Assembly (NCBI GenBank): GCA_035502185.1
Contig: DATJUT010000068.1
Span: 1 to 55,861, forward strand
Direction: 5' to 3'
DNA from: Gemmatimonadales bacterium
GTDB lineage: Bacteria > Gemmatimonadota > Gemmatimonadetes > Gemmatimonadales > JACORV01
DNA: 55,861 nt
Positions 8,678 through 16,786 of this stretch are shown here, in pieces. The position numbers were made by a program, and so were the translations under genes. Below the pieces are notes generated by a model. The model saw nothing but the letters and a program-made list of their open reading frames with translations, ran no database searches and was not told where the DNA came from. Each line of letters starts with the position of its first letter. Position 1 is the first letter of the stretch.

Positions 8678-9786
8678 ACCACGGCCTCGTCGCGGGGCAT
8701 CAGGGCGTTGGCCTTCCGGCCGGCGCGCTCCATCGGCTTGGCCAGCTCGGCCTTGTGGTGGTCCAGGATCGTCCAGAAGTCGAGCGCGCGCTCGACCAGC
8801 TCCTGCGCCGCGACCCGCAGCATGTCGCTCGCCTTCACCAGCTGCACGTTGCGCTCCATGTCCTCGGCGTCCCAGCCGCGCGAGTGCGCGATGAAGGGAT
8901 AGGGCGGGAACAGGAAGCCCAGCTCGCTCCAGAAAGTCAGCATCGAGCCCGCCACGCCCTGGATGTTGTCCTGCCCGCCGGTGATGATGAACGCCGCCGC
9001 CTTGTTGCTGATCAGCATCCGGTTGTGGATGGTGATCTGGTTCTGCACGCAGTTCAGCCGCTCGATCATCTTGTAGTACAGCGACGACGCGTTGCCCCAG
9101 CGGATCGGCGTCGCCACCAGCACCACGTCGGCCCAGTGCACCAGCCCCTCGTACACCGCGGCGAGCTGGTCGCCGGGATCGCGCTCGGTGATGGCGCACG
9201 GCCAGGTGCAGGCGCGCGCCGCCTTGGAGTAGTTCCCCTCGCAGTGCCGGAAGGCGAGATCGCGCAGCCGGATCAGCCTGGTGTCCGCGTGCCGGACGTC
9301 GGCCGCGTGCCGCAGCGCGTGCTCCAGGAGCGCGTCGGAGGTCGAGTAGCGCGGGTTGGCGTCGTCCATCGCGGTGGTCGAGAGGCCCAGTACCCGCGGG
9401 GGCGCGCCGGCCGGCTTCTCGTGGCTCTCGAGCAGGTGCGAGGGTTTGTGCTTGAGGAGTTTCCGCGGCATGGCCGGCGGCGTCGCGACGTACACGCCGT
9501 CGGGCCGCTCCTCGACGTCGAACACCGGCACCTGCTCCTCGTCGTAGCCCTCCGGCCCCTTGCCGGTGACGACGCTGTACTCCCACCCGTGCCACGGGCA
9601 GGTCACGAACTCGCCCCTGAGGCGCCCGTCGCACAGCGGGCCGCCCTTGTGGTTGCAGCTGTTCCCGATCGCGCGCAGCCTCCCCTCGTGGAGGAACACC
9701 GCGATGGTGTGGCGGTCGAGCTTGACCGAGAACGGAACCCGCCCCTCGAGCTCGGCACGGGTGCCGAGCAGGTGCCAGGTGGGCAT
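8674..9786 (-). CDS. Rieske ferredoxin / NAD(P)H-FMN reductase fusion
   Basis: A 370-residue two-domain redox protein. Residues about 1-105 are a Rieske [2Fe-2S] domain with both ligand pairs intact (SCNHKG and TCPWHGW). Residues about 130-320 form a flavodoxin-like NADPH-dependent FMN reductase domain (LGLSTTAMDDANPRYS near the phosphate loop; WADVVLVATPIRWGN in the fold core). A helical tail follows. Electrons could pass from NAD(P)H through FMN to the iron-sulfur cluster in one chain. The start has GGAAGG upstream. It is divergent from egtD and translationally coupled to the SnoaL gene. Confidence 0.8.
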   Translation of the reverse strand: MPTWHLLGTRAELEGRVPFSVKLDRHTIAVFLHEGRLRAIGNSCNHKGGPLCDGRLRGEFVTCPWHGWEYSVVTGKGPEGYDEEQVPVFDVEERPDGVYVATPPAMPRKLLKHKPSHLLESHEKPAGAPPRVLGLSTTAMDDANPRYSTSDALLEHALRHAADVRHADTRLIRLRDLAFRHCEGNYSKAARACTWPCAITERDPGDQLAAVYEGLVHWADVVLVATPIRWGNASSLYYKMIERLNCVQNQITIHNRMLISNKAAAFIITGGQDNIQGVAGSMLTFWSELGFLFPPYPFIAHSRGWDAEDMERNVQLVKASDMLRVAAQELVERALDFWTILDHHKAELAKPMERAGRKANALMPRDEAVV

Positions 9787-9913
9787 CGGACCTTCCGGAG
9801 ATGGGGTCGGACAATGGTAGCCGCCGGGAGGCGGGGCCGGGAAGGGGAGGGCGCCTGCCGCGAGCGGCGCCGGCTCCGGCCGGAGGGCACCGGCGCGAGG
9901 TCCGGCGCAGCGC

Positions 9914-9942
9914 TTGACGGGCCCCGGCCGGCTGGCGATTGA
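9914..9942 (+). promoter_or_regulatory. putative egtD promoter
   Basis: TTGACG at 9914-9919 followed after 17 bases by GATTGA (9937-9942), about 64 bases before the egtD ATG. The -10 is weak. It lies in the 219-base divergent gap between the Rieske fusion gene and egtD, which otherwise holds only GC-rich sequence. Confidence 0.4.
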
Positions 9943-10005
9943 TTCAGCGGTACCCGCCACAACACATCGGATCACCACACTTCCCGCTCGCCGCTAGGGG
10001 GCAGG

Positions 10006-11013
10006 ATGTCGGGCGCGCTTTTTCACGTCGAGTCGGCGCGGGGCGACGACGAACGGGCGCAGCGCATGGCCGAGGAGATCCGCCGCGGCCTGGCCACCCG
10101 GCCGCGCTCCCTGCCGAGCAAGTACTTCTACGACGACCGCGGCAGCCGTCTGTTCGAGGACATCACCCGGCTGCCGGAGTACTACCTCACCCGCACCGAG
10201 GAGGCGCTGCTCGCCGCGATCGCGGGCGACGTGATCGCGCGGGTGCTGCCCGCCGAGCTGGTGGAGCTGGGCTCGGGCGCCGGCCGCAAGATCCGCATGC
10301 TGCTGGCGGCGATGGCGCGCGCCCGGCTGTCGGAGCGCTGCGTCCTGATGGACATCAACGCGCGCTTCCTGTCAGAGTCCACGCACGCGCTGGCCCGCGA
10401 CTTCCCGGGCCTCGCCGTGCACGGCGTCGTGGGCGACTTTCTCGGCGACCTCGAGGTGCTGGGCCCCGGCGGCCGCCGCCTCGCCGTCTTCTTCGCCTCC
10501 ACGATCGGGAACCTGCACCCCGACGAGGTGCCGCCGTTCCTGGCGCGCGTGGCCGACCACCTCGCGCCGGGCGACGCCTTCCTGGTGGGCGTGGACCTCG
10601 TGAAGGACCCGGCCCGCCTCGAGGCCGCCTACAACGACGCCGCCGGCGTGACGGCCGAGTTCAACAAGAACATCCTGCTAGTGATGAACGAGCGGCTCGA
10701 CGCGGACTTCGACCCCGGGGCCTTCGAGCACGTGGCGTTCTACGACCGCGACGCGGCCTGGATCGAGATGCGGCTCCGCTCGCTCAAGCTGCAGCGGGTG
10801 CGGATCCCGGCCGCGCGGCTCGACCTCGCGTTCGAGGCCGGCGAGGAGATCCGCACCGAGATCAGCTGCAAGTACACCCGCGAGTCGTTCACGGCCCTGC
10901 TGCCGGGCACCGGCCTGGCGCTGGACCGCTGGTACACGGACCCCAAGAACCTGTTCGCGCTCGCCCTGCTGGGGCGGGGGCGGGGGCGCGACGACGACGG
11001 AAGGCTACGATGA
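10006..11013 (+). CDS. egtD: L-histidine N-alpha-methyltransferase EgtD
   Basis: A 335-residue SAM-dependent enzyme that trimethylates histidine to hercynine, the first step of ergothioneine synthesis. The family markers are SKYFYDDRGSRLFE near residue 39, the SAM loop ELGSGAGRK, FASTIGN, YNDAAGVTAEFNKN with the histidine-binding Tyr, and IRTEISCKY with the Glu/Ser pair that contacts the substrate. Length is normal for EgtD. The start is preceded by GGGGGCAGG. Its TGA overlaps the egtB ATG, so the two pathway enzymes are made together. Confidence 0.93.
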   Translation: MSGALFHVESARGDDERAQRMAEEIRRGLATRPRSLPSKYFYDDRGSRLFEDITRLPEYYLTRTEEALLAAIAGDVIARVLPAELVELGSGAGRKIRMLLAAMARARLSERCVLMDINARFLSESTHALARDFPGLAVHGVVGDFLGDLEVLGPGGRRLAVFFASTIGNLHPDEVPPFLARVADHLAPGDAFLVGVDLVKDPARLEAAYNDAAGVTAEFNKNILLVMNERLDADFDPGAFEHVAFYDRDAAWIEMRLRSLKLQRVRIPAARLDLAFEAGEEIRTEISCKYTRESFTALLPGTGLALDRWYTDPKNLFALALLGRGRGRDDDGRLR

Positions 11014-12332
11014 GCGCAGCGCCAGCCGATCTGCTGGACCGGCTCGAGGCCGCGTGGGAGCGGTCCGACCTGATCTTCGGCCTCCTCTCCGACGACGTAT
11101 GGCTGCAGCGGCCCATCGCCCTCAGGCAGCCTTTCATCTTCTATGTCGGCCACCTGCCGGCGTTCGCCTGGAACCAGGTGTGCCGCGGCGTCCTGAAGCG
11201 GCCCTCGTTCAACGCGCCGTTCGACACGCTGTTCGAGCGCGGCATCGATCCGGTGGGCGACGACTACAAGCCGACCGCGGTGTCGTGGCCGTCCCCGTCC
11301 GAGGTGCTGGCCTACCGCGACCGGGTGCGCGAGGCGCTGCGCGCGTCGTTCGACGACGTCGCCGCCCTCGAGGGGAAGGACCCGCTCGCCGATCGCGGCC
11401 GCATCTACAACCTCGCGATCGAGCACGAACTGATGCACCACGAGACGCTGCTCTACATGGTCCAGCAGCTCGAGCCGCGGTACCGGTACGAGCCGGACTG
11501 GCTGCCGCCCTGCCGCACCCGCGGCGGGACGCCCTCGGGCACCGTGCCGATCCCGGGCGGCCCGGTGACGCTGGGCGCCTCGTTCGAGCAGGCGCCGTTC
11601 GGCTGGGACAACGAGTTCCCGGAGCGCGAGGTGGAGGTCGAGGCGTTCACGATGGACGCGACGCCGGTCCGGAACTCGGAGTATCTGGCGTTCATGGAAG
11701 CCGGCGGCTACGGAAAGCGCGGGCTGTGGTCGGACGAGGCGTGGGCGTGGAAGGAGAAGGCCGGCGTCGGTCACCCCAACCTCTGGGCGCGGAGCGGCAA
11801 GGGCTGGTCGGTGCTGACGCTGTTCGGCGCGACGCCGCTCGAGGAGGCGAAGGACTGGCCGGTGTACGTGAGCTGGGCCGAGGCGCGCGCGTACGCGCGG
11901 TGGAGGGGCCTCGACCTGCCCACGGAAGCGGAGTTCCACCGCGCGGCGTTCGGGACGCCGGAGGGGAACGTGCGCGAGCACCCCTGGGGCAACGGCGCGC
12001 CGTGCCCCGACCACGGCAGCTTCGACTTCCGCGACTGGGCGCCGACGCCGGTCGGCTCGCACCACGCCGGCGCGAGCGCGTGGGGCGTGCACGAGCTGGT
12101 GGGCAACGGGTGGGAGTGGACCTCGAGCGTGTTCGAGCCGTACCCCGGCTTCACCGCCTACGCGCGCACCTATCCCGGCTACTCGGCGGACTTCTTCGAC
12201 GGGAAGCACTACTCGATGCTCGGCGCGTCGTGGGCCACCGACGGGGCGCTGGTGCGGCGCAGCTTCCGCAACTGGTTCCAGCCGCACTATCCGTACGTGT
12301 TCGCCAAGTTCCGGTGTGTCGCCCGCGGCTGA
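11010..12332 (+). CDS. egtB: ergothioneine sulfoxide synthase EgtB
   Basis: A 440-residue non-haem iron enzyme that joins hercynine to a cysteine-type thiol and oxidises it to the sulfoxide. The DinB-type N-terminal domain supplies the iron site: His48 (VGHLPAF) and the HX3HXE motif with His139, His143 and Glu145. Residues about 180-440 are the formylglycine-generating-enzyme-like domain (FPEREVEVEAFTMDATPVRN, LPTEAEFHRAAFG, VGNGWEWT). No egtA, egtC or egtE is present nearby, so whether cysteine or gamma-glutamylcysteine is used is open. It overlaps egtD by four bases and the ABC ATPase by 17. Confidence 0.93.
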   Translation: MSAAPADLLDRLEAAWERSDLIFGLLSDDVWLQRPIALRQPFIFYVGHLPAFAWNQVCRGVLKRPSFNAPFDTLFERGIDPVGDDYKPTAVSWPSPSEVLAYRDRVREALRASFDDVAALEGKDPLADRGRIYNLAIEHELMHHETLLYMVQQLEPRYRYEPDWLPPCRTRGGTPSGTVPIPGGPVTLGASFEQAPFGWDNEFPEREVEVEAFTMDATPVRNSEYLAFMEAGGYGKRGLWSDEAWAWKEKAGVGHPNLWARSGKGWSVLTLFGATPLEEAKDWPVYVSWAEARAYARWRGLDLPTEAEFHRAAFGTPEGNVREHPWGNGAPCPDHGSFDFRDWAPTPVGSHHAGASAWGVHELVGNGWEWTSSVFEPYPGFTAYARTYPGYSADFFDGKHYSMLGASWATDGALVRRSFRNWFQPHYPYVFAKFRCVARG

Positions 12333-13065
12333 GGGCGCGGTCGCCAGCTGCCGCGGGGCCACGGTCGCCTTCGCGGACGGCCGGTCGGCACTGCGGGACC
12401 TCACCCTCGACGTGGCGCGCGGCGAGACGCTGGTGCTGCTGGGCAGGAGCGGATCCGGCAAGACCACGACGCTGAAGCTCCTCAACGCCCTCGTCCTGCC
12501 GACCTCGGGCGAGGTGGTGGTCGAGGGACGCGCGACCCGCGACTGGGAGCCGCACCGGCTCCGCCGGCAGATCGGGTACGTCATCCAGGACATCGGCCTG
12601 TTTCCCCACTTCACCGTCGAGCGCAACGTGGCGCTGCTGCCCGCGCTGGAGCGCTGGGAGCCGGACCGGGTGCGCGCGCGGGTGACGGAGATGCTGAGGC
12701 TGGTGGGACTCGAGCCGTCCGAGTTCCTGCACCGCTACCCGCGCGAGCTGTCGGGCGGCCAGCGGCAGCGGGTGGGCATCGCCCGCGCGCTCGCCGCCGA
12801 CCCGGCGCTGCTCCTGATGGACGAGCCGTTCGGCGCGCTCGACCCGCTGACCCGCGCCGAGCTGCAGCGCGAGTTCAAGGCGCTGTGCCGGCGGCTGGGG
12901 AAGACGATCGTGTTCGTCACCCACGACGTGCGAGAGGCCCTGCTGCTGGGGACGCGGCTCGCGCTCCTCGCCGAGGGACGGCTGGTGTTCAGCGGTGCGC
13001 CGGAGGAGCTGCGGCGCGCGGAGCACCCGGAGGCGCGCGCCTTCGCCGCGACGCTGGACGCGTGA
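12316..13065 (+). CDS. osmoprotectant-type ABC importer, ATPase
   Basis: A 249-residue cytoplasmic ATPase. Walker A is GRSGSGKTT, the Q-loop lies at VIQDIGLFPHFTV, the signature is LSGGQRQRVG, Walker B is LLLMDEPF, and the H-loop is VTHD; all are intact. The close match of the Q-loop region to the OpuBA/OpuCA group places it with choline/betaine-type importers. The same group includes EgtV of the ergothioneine importer described in Streptococcus and Helicobacter. The GTG start lies 17 bases inside egtB, so coupling is very tight. The C-terminal CBS domains usual in OpuCA are absent. Confidence 0.88.
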   Translation: MSPAAEGAVASCRGATVAFADGRSALRDLTLDVARGETLVLLGRSGSGKTTTLKLLNALVLPTSGEVVVEGRATRDWEPHRLRRQIGYVIQDIGLFPHFTVERNVALLPALERWEPDRVRARVTEMLRLVGLEPSEFLHRYPRELSGGQRQRVGIARALAADPALLLMDEPFGALDPLTRAELQREFKALCRRLGKTIVFVTHDVREALLLGTRLALLAEGRLVFSGAPEELRRAEHPEARAFAATLDA

Positions 13066-13706
13066 GCCTGCTGCGGTTCTACGCGGCGAACTCGGGCGAG
13101 GCGCTGCAGCTCCTGCTGCAGCACCTGCTGCTGGTCCTCGCGAGCACGTCCCTCGCGGTGGCGATCGGCGTGCCGCTCGGCATCGTGCTGACCCGGCGGC
13201 CGCGGCTCCGCGGTCCGGTGCTGGGCGTCGCCAACGTGTTTCAGACCATCCCCAGCCTCGCGCTGTTCGGCTTCCTGATCCCGCTGCCGTTCCTGGGGGG
13301 CATCGGCGCGCGCACCGCCGTCGTGGCGCTGGTGGTGTACGCGCTGCTGCCGATCATCCGCAACACCTACGCGGGGATCCAGGGCATCGATCCGGCGGTG
13401 CGGGAGGCGGGGCTCGGCATGGGACTCACGAGCGGCGAGCTGTTGAAGCTCGTCGAGCTGCCGCTGTCGCTCGGCTTCATCATGGCCGGGGTCCGCATCG
13501 CGACGGTGATAGGGGTGGGGGTGGCGACGATCGCCGCGGCCATCGGCGCGGGCGGGCTGGGGGTGTACATCTTCCGGGGCGTCGCCATGGTCAATGACAC
13601 GCTGATACTGGCGGGGGCATTGCCGGCGGCGGTGATGGCGCTGGGGTTCGACTGGGTGCTGGGGAGATTGGAGAAGAGACTGACTCCCAGAGGCGTGCGA
13701 GCGTGA
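13062..13706 (+). CDS. osmoprotectant-type ABC importer, permease
   Basis: A 214-residue inner-membrane permease with five or six helices. The cytoplasmic coupling loop (REAGLGMGLTSGELLKLVEL) carries the EAA-type motif, and VFQTIPSLALFGFLIPLPF is typical of OpuBB/OpuCB proteins. In known EgtU proteins the permease is fused to its binding domain; here the two are separate genes. The GTG start overlaps the ATPase stop as GTGA. Confidence 0.88.
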   Translation: MSLLRFYAANSGEALQLLLQHLLLVLASTSLAVAIGVPLGIVLTRRPRLRGPVLGVANVFQTIPSLALFGFLIPLPFLGGIGARTAVVALVVYALLPIIRNTYAGIQGIDPAVREAGLGMGLTSGELLKLVELPLSLGFIMAGVRIATVIGVGVATIAAAIGAGGLGVYIFRGVAMVNDTLILAGALPAAVMALGFDWVLGRLEKRLTPRGVRA

Positions 13707-13765
13707 GAGGTCAGAGGTGAGGGGTGAGAAGTGAGAGGTTCAAGTGAGCAGTGAGAGGCGATGAC
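13702..13765 (+). repeat. purine-rich GTGAG repeat before binding-protein gene
   Basis: A low-complexity stretch made of repeated GTGAG/GAGAGG words. The core GAGGTGAGGGGTGAG is the reverse complement of sequence at about 47587-47610, so the two belong to one dispersed family. Because it is full of GAGAGG and GTG, it obscures the true start of the following gene. Confidence 0.6.
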
Positions 13766-14707
13766 GTGAGAGGTGCGCTCTCTGTCCGGCTCTGGCTCCG
13801 GGCGAGCCTTGGCATCTTCTGCCTCCTCGCCTCCTGCGCGCCGCGCGGCAATCGGGTCGTGGTCGGCTCGAAGAACTTCACGGAGCAGGACATCCTGGGC
13901 GAGATCATCGCCCAGCAGCTGGAGCGCCGCACCACGCTCACGGTCGAGCGGAAGCTCCACCTCGGCGGGACGTTCGTGTGCCACCAGGCGCTGGTGGCCG
14001 GGAAGATCGACGTGTACCCGGAGTACACGGGCACCGCGCTGGTCGCGATCCTCCAGCAGCCGCCCACCGCGGACCCCGACTCCGCGTACGGCCGCGTGCA
14101 GCTCCAGTACGCCGCGCGGTACCACGCCACCTGGCTGGCGCCGTTCGGGTTCGACAACACGTTCGCGATGCTGGTGCGCGGCGCCGACGCGCGGCGGCTC
14201 GGGATCCGCACCATCAGCGACGCCGCGCGCTTCGCGCCGACGTGGCGGGCGGGCTTCGGCTACGAGTTCGCCGACCGCGCCGACGGGTGGCCCGGCCTGG
14301 CGAAGCTCTACGGCCTGAAGCTGGCCGCGGCCCCGCGCACCATGGACCTGGGGCTCACCTATCGCGCGCTGGCCGACAGCGTGGTGGACCTGATCGCCGG
14401 CAACTCGACCGACGGGCAGATCGCGGCGCTCCGCCTGGTGCAGCTGGTGGACGACCGGCGCTACTTCCCCTCCTACCAGGCGGCGCCCGTGGTGGGCGAC
14501 GCGGCGCTGGGGCGCCACCCGGAGATCCGGGCGGCCCTGGCCGAGCTGGCGGGCACGATCGGCGACACGACGATGCAGCGGCTCAACTACGAAGTGGACG
14601 TCCGGCACCGGGGCGCGGCCGAGGTGGCCCGCGAGTTCCTCGCCGGTCTCGGCGCCGGCCGGGCGCCGGCGGCGCCTCCACCCTCAACAGGCGCGAAAGG
14701 AATCTGA
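13766..14707 (+). CDS. osmoprotectant-type ABC importer, binding lipoprotein
   Basis: About 313 residues from this GTG, which has GAGAGG seven bases upstream; GTG 13751 in the same frame is the alternative. A signal peptide ends in the lipobox LLASC. The mature part is an OpuCC/OpuBC-type binding protein: GSKNFTEQDILGEIIAQQL, VYPEYTGTALVAIL and the hinge segment GNSTDGQIAALRLVQL. The ligand cannot be read from sequence; a quaternary amine such as hercynine or ergothioneine fits the neighbours better than general betaine uptake. It is the last transporter subunit, seven bases before the zinc-finger gene. Confidence 0.87.
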   Translation: MRGALSVRLWLRASLGIFCLLASCAPRGNRVVVGSKNFTEQDILGEIIAQQLERRTTLTVERKLHLGGTFVCHQALVAGKIDVYPEYTGTALVAILQQPPTADPDSAYGRVQLQYAARYHATWLAPFGFDNTFAMLVRGADARRLGIRTISDAARFAPTWRAGFGYEFADRADGWPGLAKLYGLKLAAAPRTMDLGLTYRALADSVVDLIAGNSTDGQIAALRLVQLVDDRRYFPSYQAAPVVGDAALGRHPEIRAALAELAGTIGDTTMQRLNYEVDVRHRGAAEVAREFLAGLGAGRAPAAPPPSTGAKGI

Positions 14708-14713
14708 ACGGAC

Positions 14714-14983
14714 ATGGCCCAGGAACCCTGCGCCCACATCACGGCCGTCGAGGACGTGCGGAAGCCCAAGCGCCGCGAGTGCGAGGAGTGCGTCAAGATC
14801 CGCTCCAAGTGGGTCCACCTCAGGACCTGCCAGGAATGCGGCGCCACGCTGTGCTGCGACAGCTCGCCGAACAAGCACGCGTCGAAGCACGCGCGCGCCA
14901 GCAGCCACCCGGTCGTCGCCTCGGCCGAGCCCGGCGAACGCTGGCTGTACTGCTATCCGGACGACGCGTTTGCCGAGTACTGA
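14714..14983 (+). CDS. UBP-type zinc-finger protein
   Basis: An 89-residue protein that is a complete ZnF-UBP domain and little else. The zinc-ligand pattern is visible as CAH near residue 6, CEEC, CQECG, CC, and closing histidines in KHASKHARASSH. In eukaryotes this fold binds the C-terminus of ubiquitin; the role of bacterial stand-alone copies is not known to me. It starts seven bases after the binding-protein stop and is followed at once by a strong hairpin, so it looks like the last gene of the egt operon. No ubiquitin-like or protease gene is nearby. Confidence 0.85.
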   Translation: MAQEPCAHITAVEDVRKPKRRECEECVKIRSKWVHLRTCQECGATLCCDSSPNKHASKHARASSHPVVASAEPGERWLYCYPDDAFAEY

Positions 14984-14984
14984 G

Positions 14985-15007
14985 CCCGCCGCGGGGCCGG
15001 CGGCGGC
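14985..15007 (+). terminator. hairpin ending the egt operon
   Basis: An eight-base-pair perfect stem, CCCGCCGC with GCGGCGGG, around a seven-base loop, starting two bases after the zinc-finger stop codon. No T-tract follows. It separates the egt cluster from the MFS gene. Confidence 0.55.
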
Positions 15008-15076
15008 GGGAAGCTCGACCGGGCGAGGGGTCGGGCCCGTCCGTCGAGCGGCCACGCCGGCCGCCGGGAGCGAGCC

Positions 15077-16684
15077 ATGACGGCCACCTTCCGGCCGCCG
15101 TGCGATCGCGGCGTGATCGAGGGCCGGCCGTGCCGCGGCGGCTGCACGCCGGAGGCGGCGCCGTGGGTGCTGGCCGCGACCATCATCGCCTCGGGCATGA
15201 CGTTCATCGACGGGACCGTGGTGAACGTCGCGCTGCCCGCGCTGCAGGCGCACCTCGGCGCGACCATGTCCCAGGCCCAGTGGGTCGTGGAGTCCTACGC
15301 GCTGGTGCTCTCGGCGCTGATCCTCGTGGGCGGCGCGCTGGGCGACCGGCTGGGGCGGCGGCGCGTGTTCGCGGCCGGGGTCGCGTTGTTCGGCCTGGGA
15401 TCGCTGTGGTGCGGGCTGTCGCGTGGCCCGGCGGAGCTGATCGTGGCGCGCGCCTTCCAGGGCGTCGGGGCCGCGCTGCTCGTGCCCGGGAGCCTGGCGA
15501 TCATCAGCGCCGAGTTCGACGAGCGCTCGCGCGGGCGCGCGATCGGCACGTGGTCCGCAGCCACCGCGATTCTCGCCGCGGTGGGACCCGTGATCGGCGG
15601 CTGGGTCATCGAACGGTTCAGCTGGCGCGGGATCTTCTTCCTCAACCTGCCGCTGTGCGTGGTCGTGCTGCCGATCCTGTTCCGCTGGGTGCGCGAGACG
15701 CGCGACCCCGACGCCCCGCGCCGCCTCGACTGGATCGGCACGGCGCTGGTGACGGTGGGGCTGGGCGGCCTGGTGTTCGGGTTCATCGCGGCGCCCGAGC
15801 TGGGCTTCGCCGCCCCGCGCGTGCGGGTGCCGCTCGTCGTGGGCTCGCTCGCGCTGGTCGCGTTCGGCATCGCCGAGCGCGCGGAGCGCCAGCCGATGGT
15901 GCCGCCGCGGCTCTTCAAGGTGCGCACCTTCACCGGCGCCAACCTGCTCACGCTGCTGCTCTACGCCGCGCTCTCGGGCGCGCTGTTCTTCGTGCCGTTC
16001 CTCCTGATCCAGGTGCGCGGCTACACGGCCACGGCGGCCGGCGCCGCGCTGCTGCCGTTCATCCTGCTGGTGTTCGCGCTGTCGCGCTGGTCGGGCGGAC
16101 TCGCCGACCGGCACGGGCCGCGGCCGTTCCTGGTCGTGGGGCCGCTGGTGGCCGGACTGGGGTTCGGACTGCTCACGCTGGCGGGGAATCCGGGCAGCTA
16201 CTGGACCACGTGCTTCCCGGGCATCGCGGTGCTCGGCCTCGGCATGGCGATCGCCGTCGCGCCGCTCACCACCACGGTGATGAACGCGGCGGACGCCTCG
16301 CTCGTGGGCACGGCGTCGGGCGTGAACAACGCCGTGGCGCGGACCGGCGGCGTGCTGGCGATCGCCGTCCTCGGCGTGCTGGTGTTCGGCCGGTTCCGCG
16401 CCGACCTCGCCGAGAGCGCGGCGCGGGTGAGCACGGCGCCGTCGGCCCGGGCGTTCGTCGCCGACGCGGGCACCCGGATCGCCGCGGCGCGGATGCCGGA
16501 CGATCTCCCCGATCCCGTGGCGCGTGCGCTGCGGGAGGCGGTGGACGACTCGTTCACCTCGGCCTTCAGGCTGGCGATGCTGGTGGCGGCCGGCCTCGCG
16601 GCCCTCGCCGCGGCGAGCGGCGCGATCCTGGTCGAGAGCCGGCGCCGCGTCCCGCAGCCGGCGGCCGAGCGCTCGGCAGGCTGA
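15077..16684 (+). CDS. DHA2-type MFS multidrug exporter
   Basis: A 535-residue, probably 14-helix pump of the EmrB/QacA (DHA2) group. The family motif around helix 1 (MTFIDGTVVNVALPALQ) and helix 2-4 segments (QWVVESYALVLSALILVGGALGDRLGRRRVF) are clear. Substrates are usually drugs or toxic metabolites. An unusual N-terminal tail contains three cysteines (PPCDRGVIEGRPCRGGC) before the first helix. The ATG stands after a GGGAGCG ribosome-like site. It is separated from the egt operon by a hairpin. Confidence 0.85.
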   Translation: MTATFRPPCDRGVIEGRPCRGGCTPEAAPWVLAATIIASGMTFIDGTVVNVALPALQAHLGATMSQAQWVVESYALVLSALILVGGALGDRLGRRRVFAAGVALFGLGSLWCGLSRGPAELIVARAFQGVGAALLVPGSLAIISAEFDERSRGRAIGTWSAATAILAAVGPVIGGWVIERFSWRGIFFLNLPLCVVVLPILFRWVRETRDPDAPRRLDWIGTALVTVGLGGLVFGFIAAPELGFAAPRVRVPLVVGSLALVAFGIAERAERQPMVPPRLFKVRTFTGANLLTLLLYAALSGALFFVPFLLIQVRGYTATAAGAALLPFILLVFALSRWSGGLADRHGPRPFLVVGPLVAGLGFGLLTLAGNPGSYWTTCFPGIAVLGLGMAIAVAPLTTTVMNAADASLVGTASGVNNAVARTGGVLAIAVLGVLVFGRFRADLAESAARVSTAPSARAFVADAGTRIAAARMPDDLPDPVARALREAVDDSFTSAFRLAMLVAAGLAALAAASGAILVESRRRVPQPAAERSAG

Positions 16685-16729
16685 CGCCCGGCCGGCGCGC
16701 GACCGTCCCGCCGGCGGGCCGATCGGGGG

Positions 16730-16759
16730 TTGGCGCGCAGCCGCGTCGCCGACTATCGT
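16730..16759 (+). promoter_or_regulatory. putative promoter of SRPBCC gene
   Basis: TTGGCG at 16730-16735, 18-base spacer, TATCGT at 16754-16759, 27 bases before the chosen GTG. The TATCGTTGG string recurs before the lipoprotein gene at 42906. Confidence 0.4.
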
Positions 16760-16786
16760 TGGCCGTCGCTCCGCATCGAGGCTCTC

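Noticed and set aside
12316-14707. Naming the ABC genes as a betaine/choline importer or as egtUV
   Set aside because: The class is clear, but ligand specificity cannot be read; both names would overstate the evidence.
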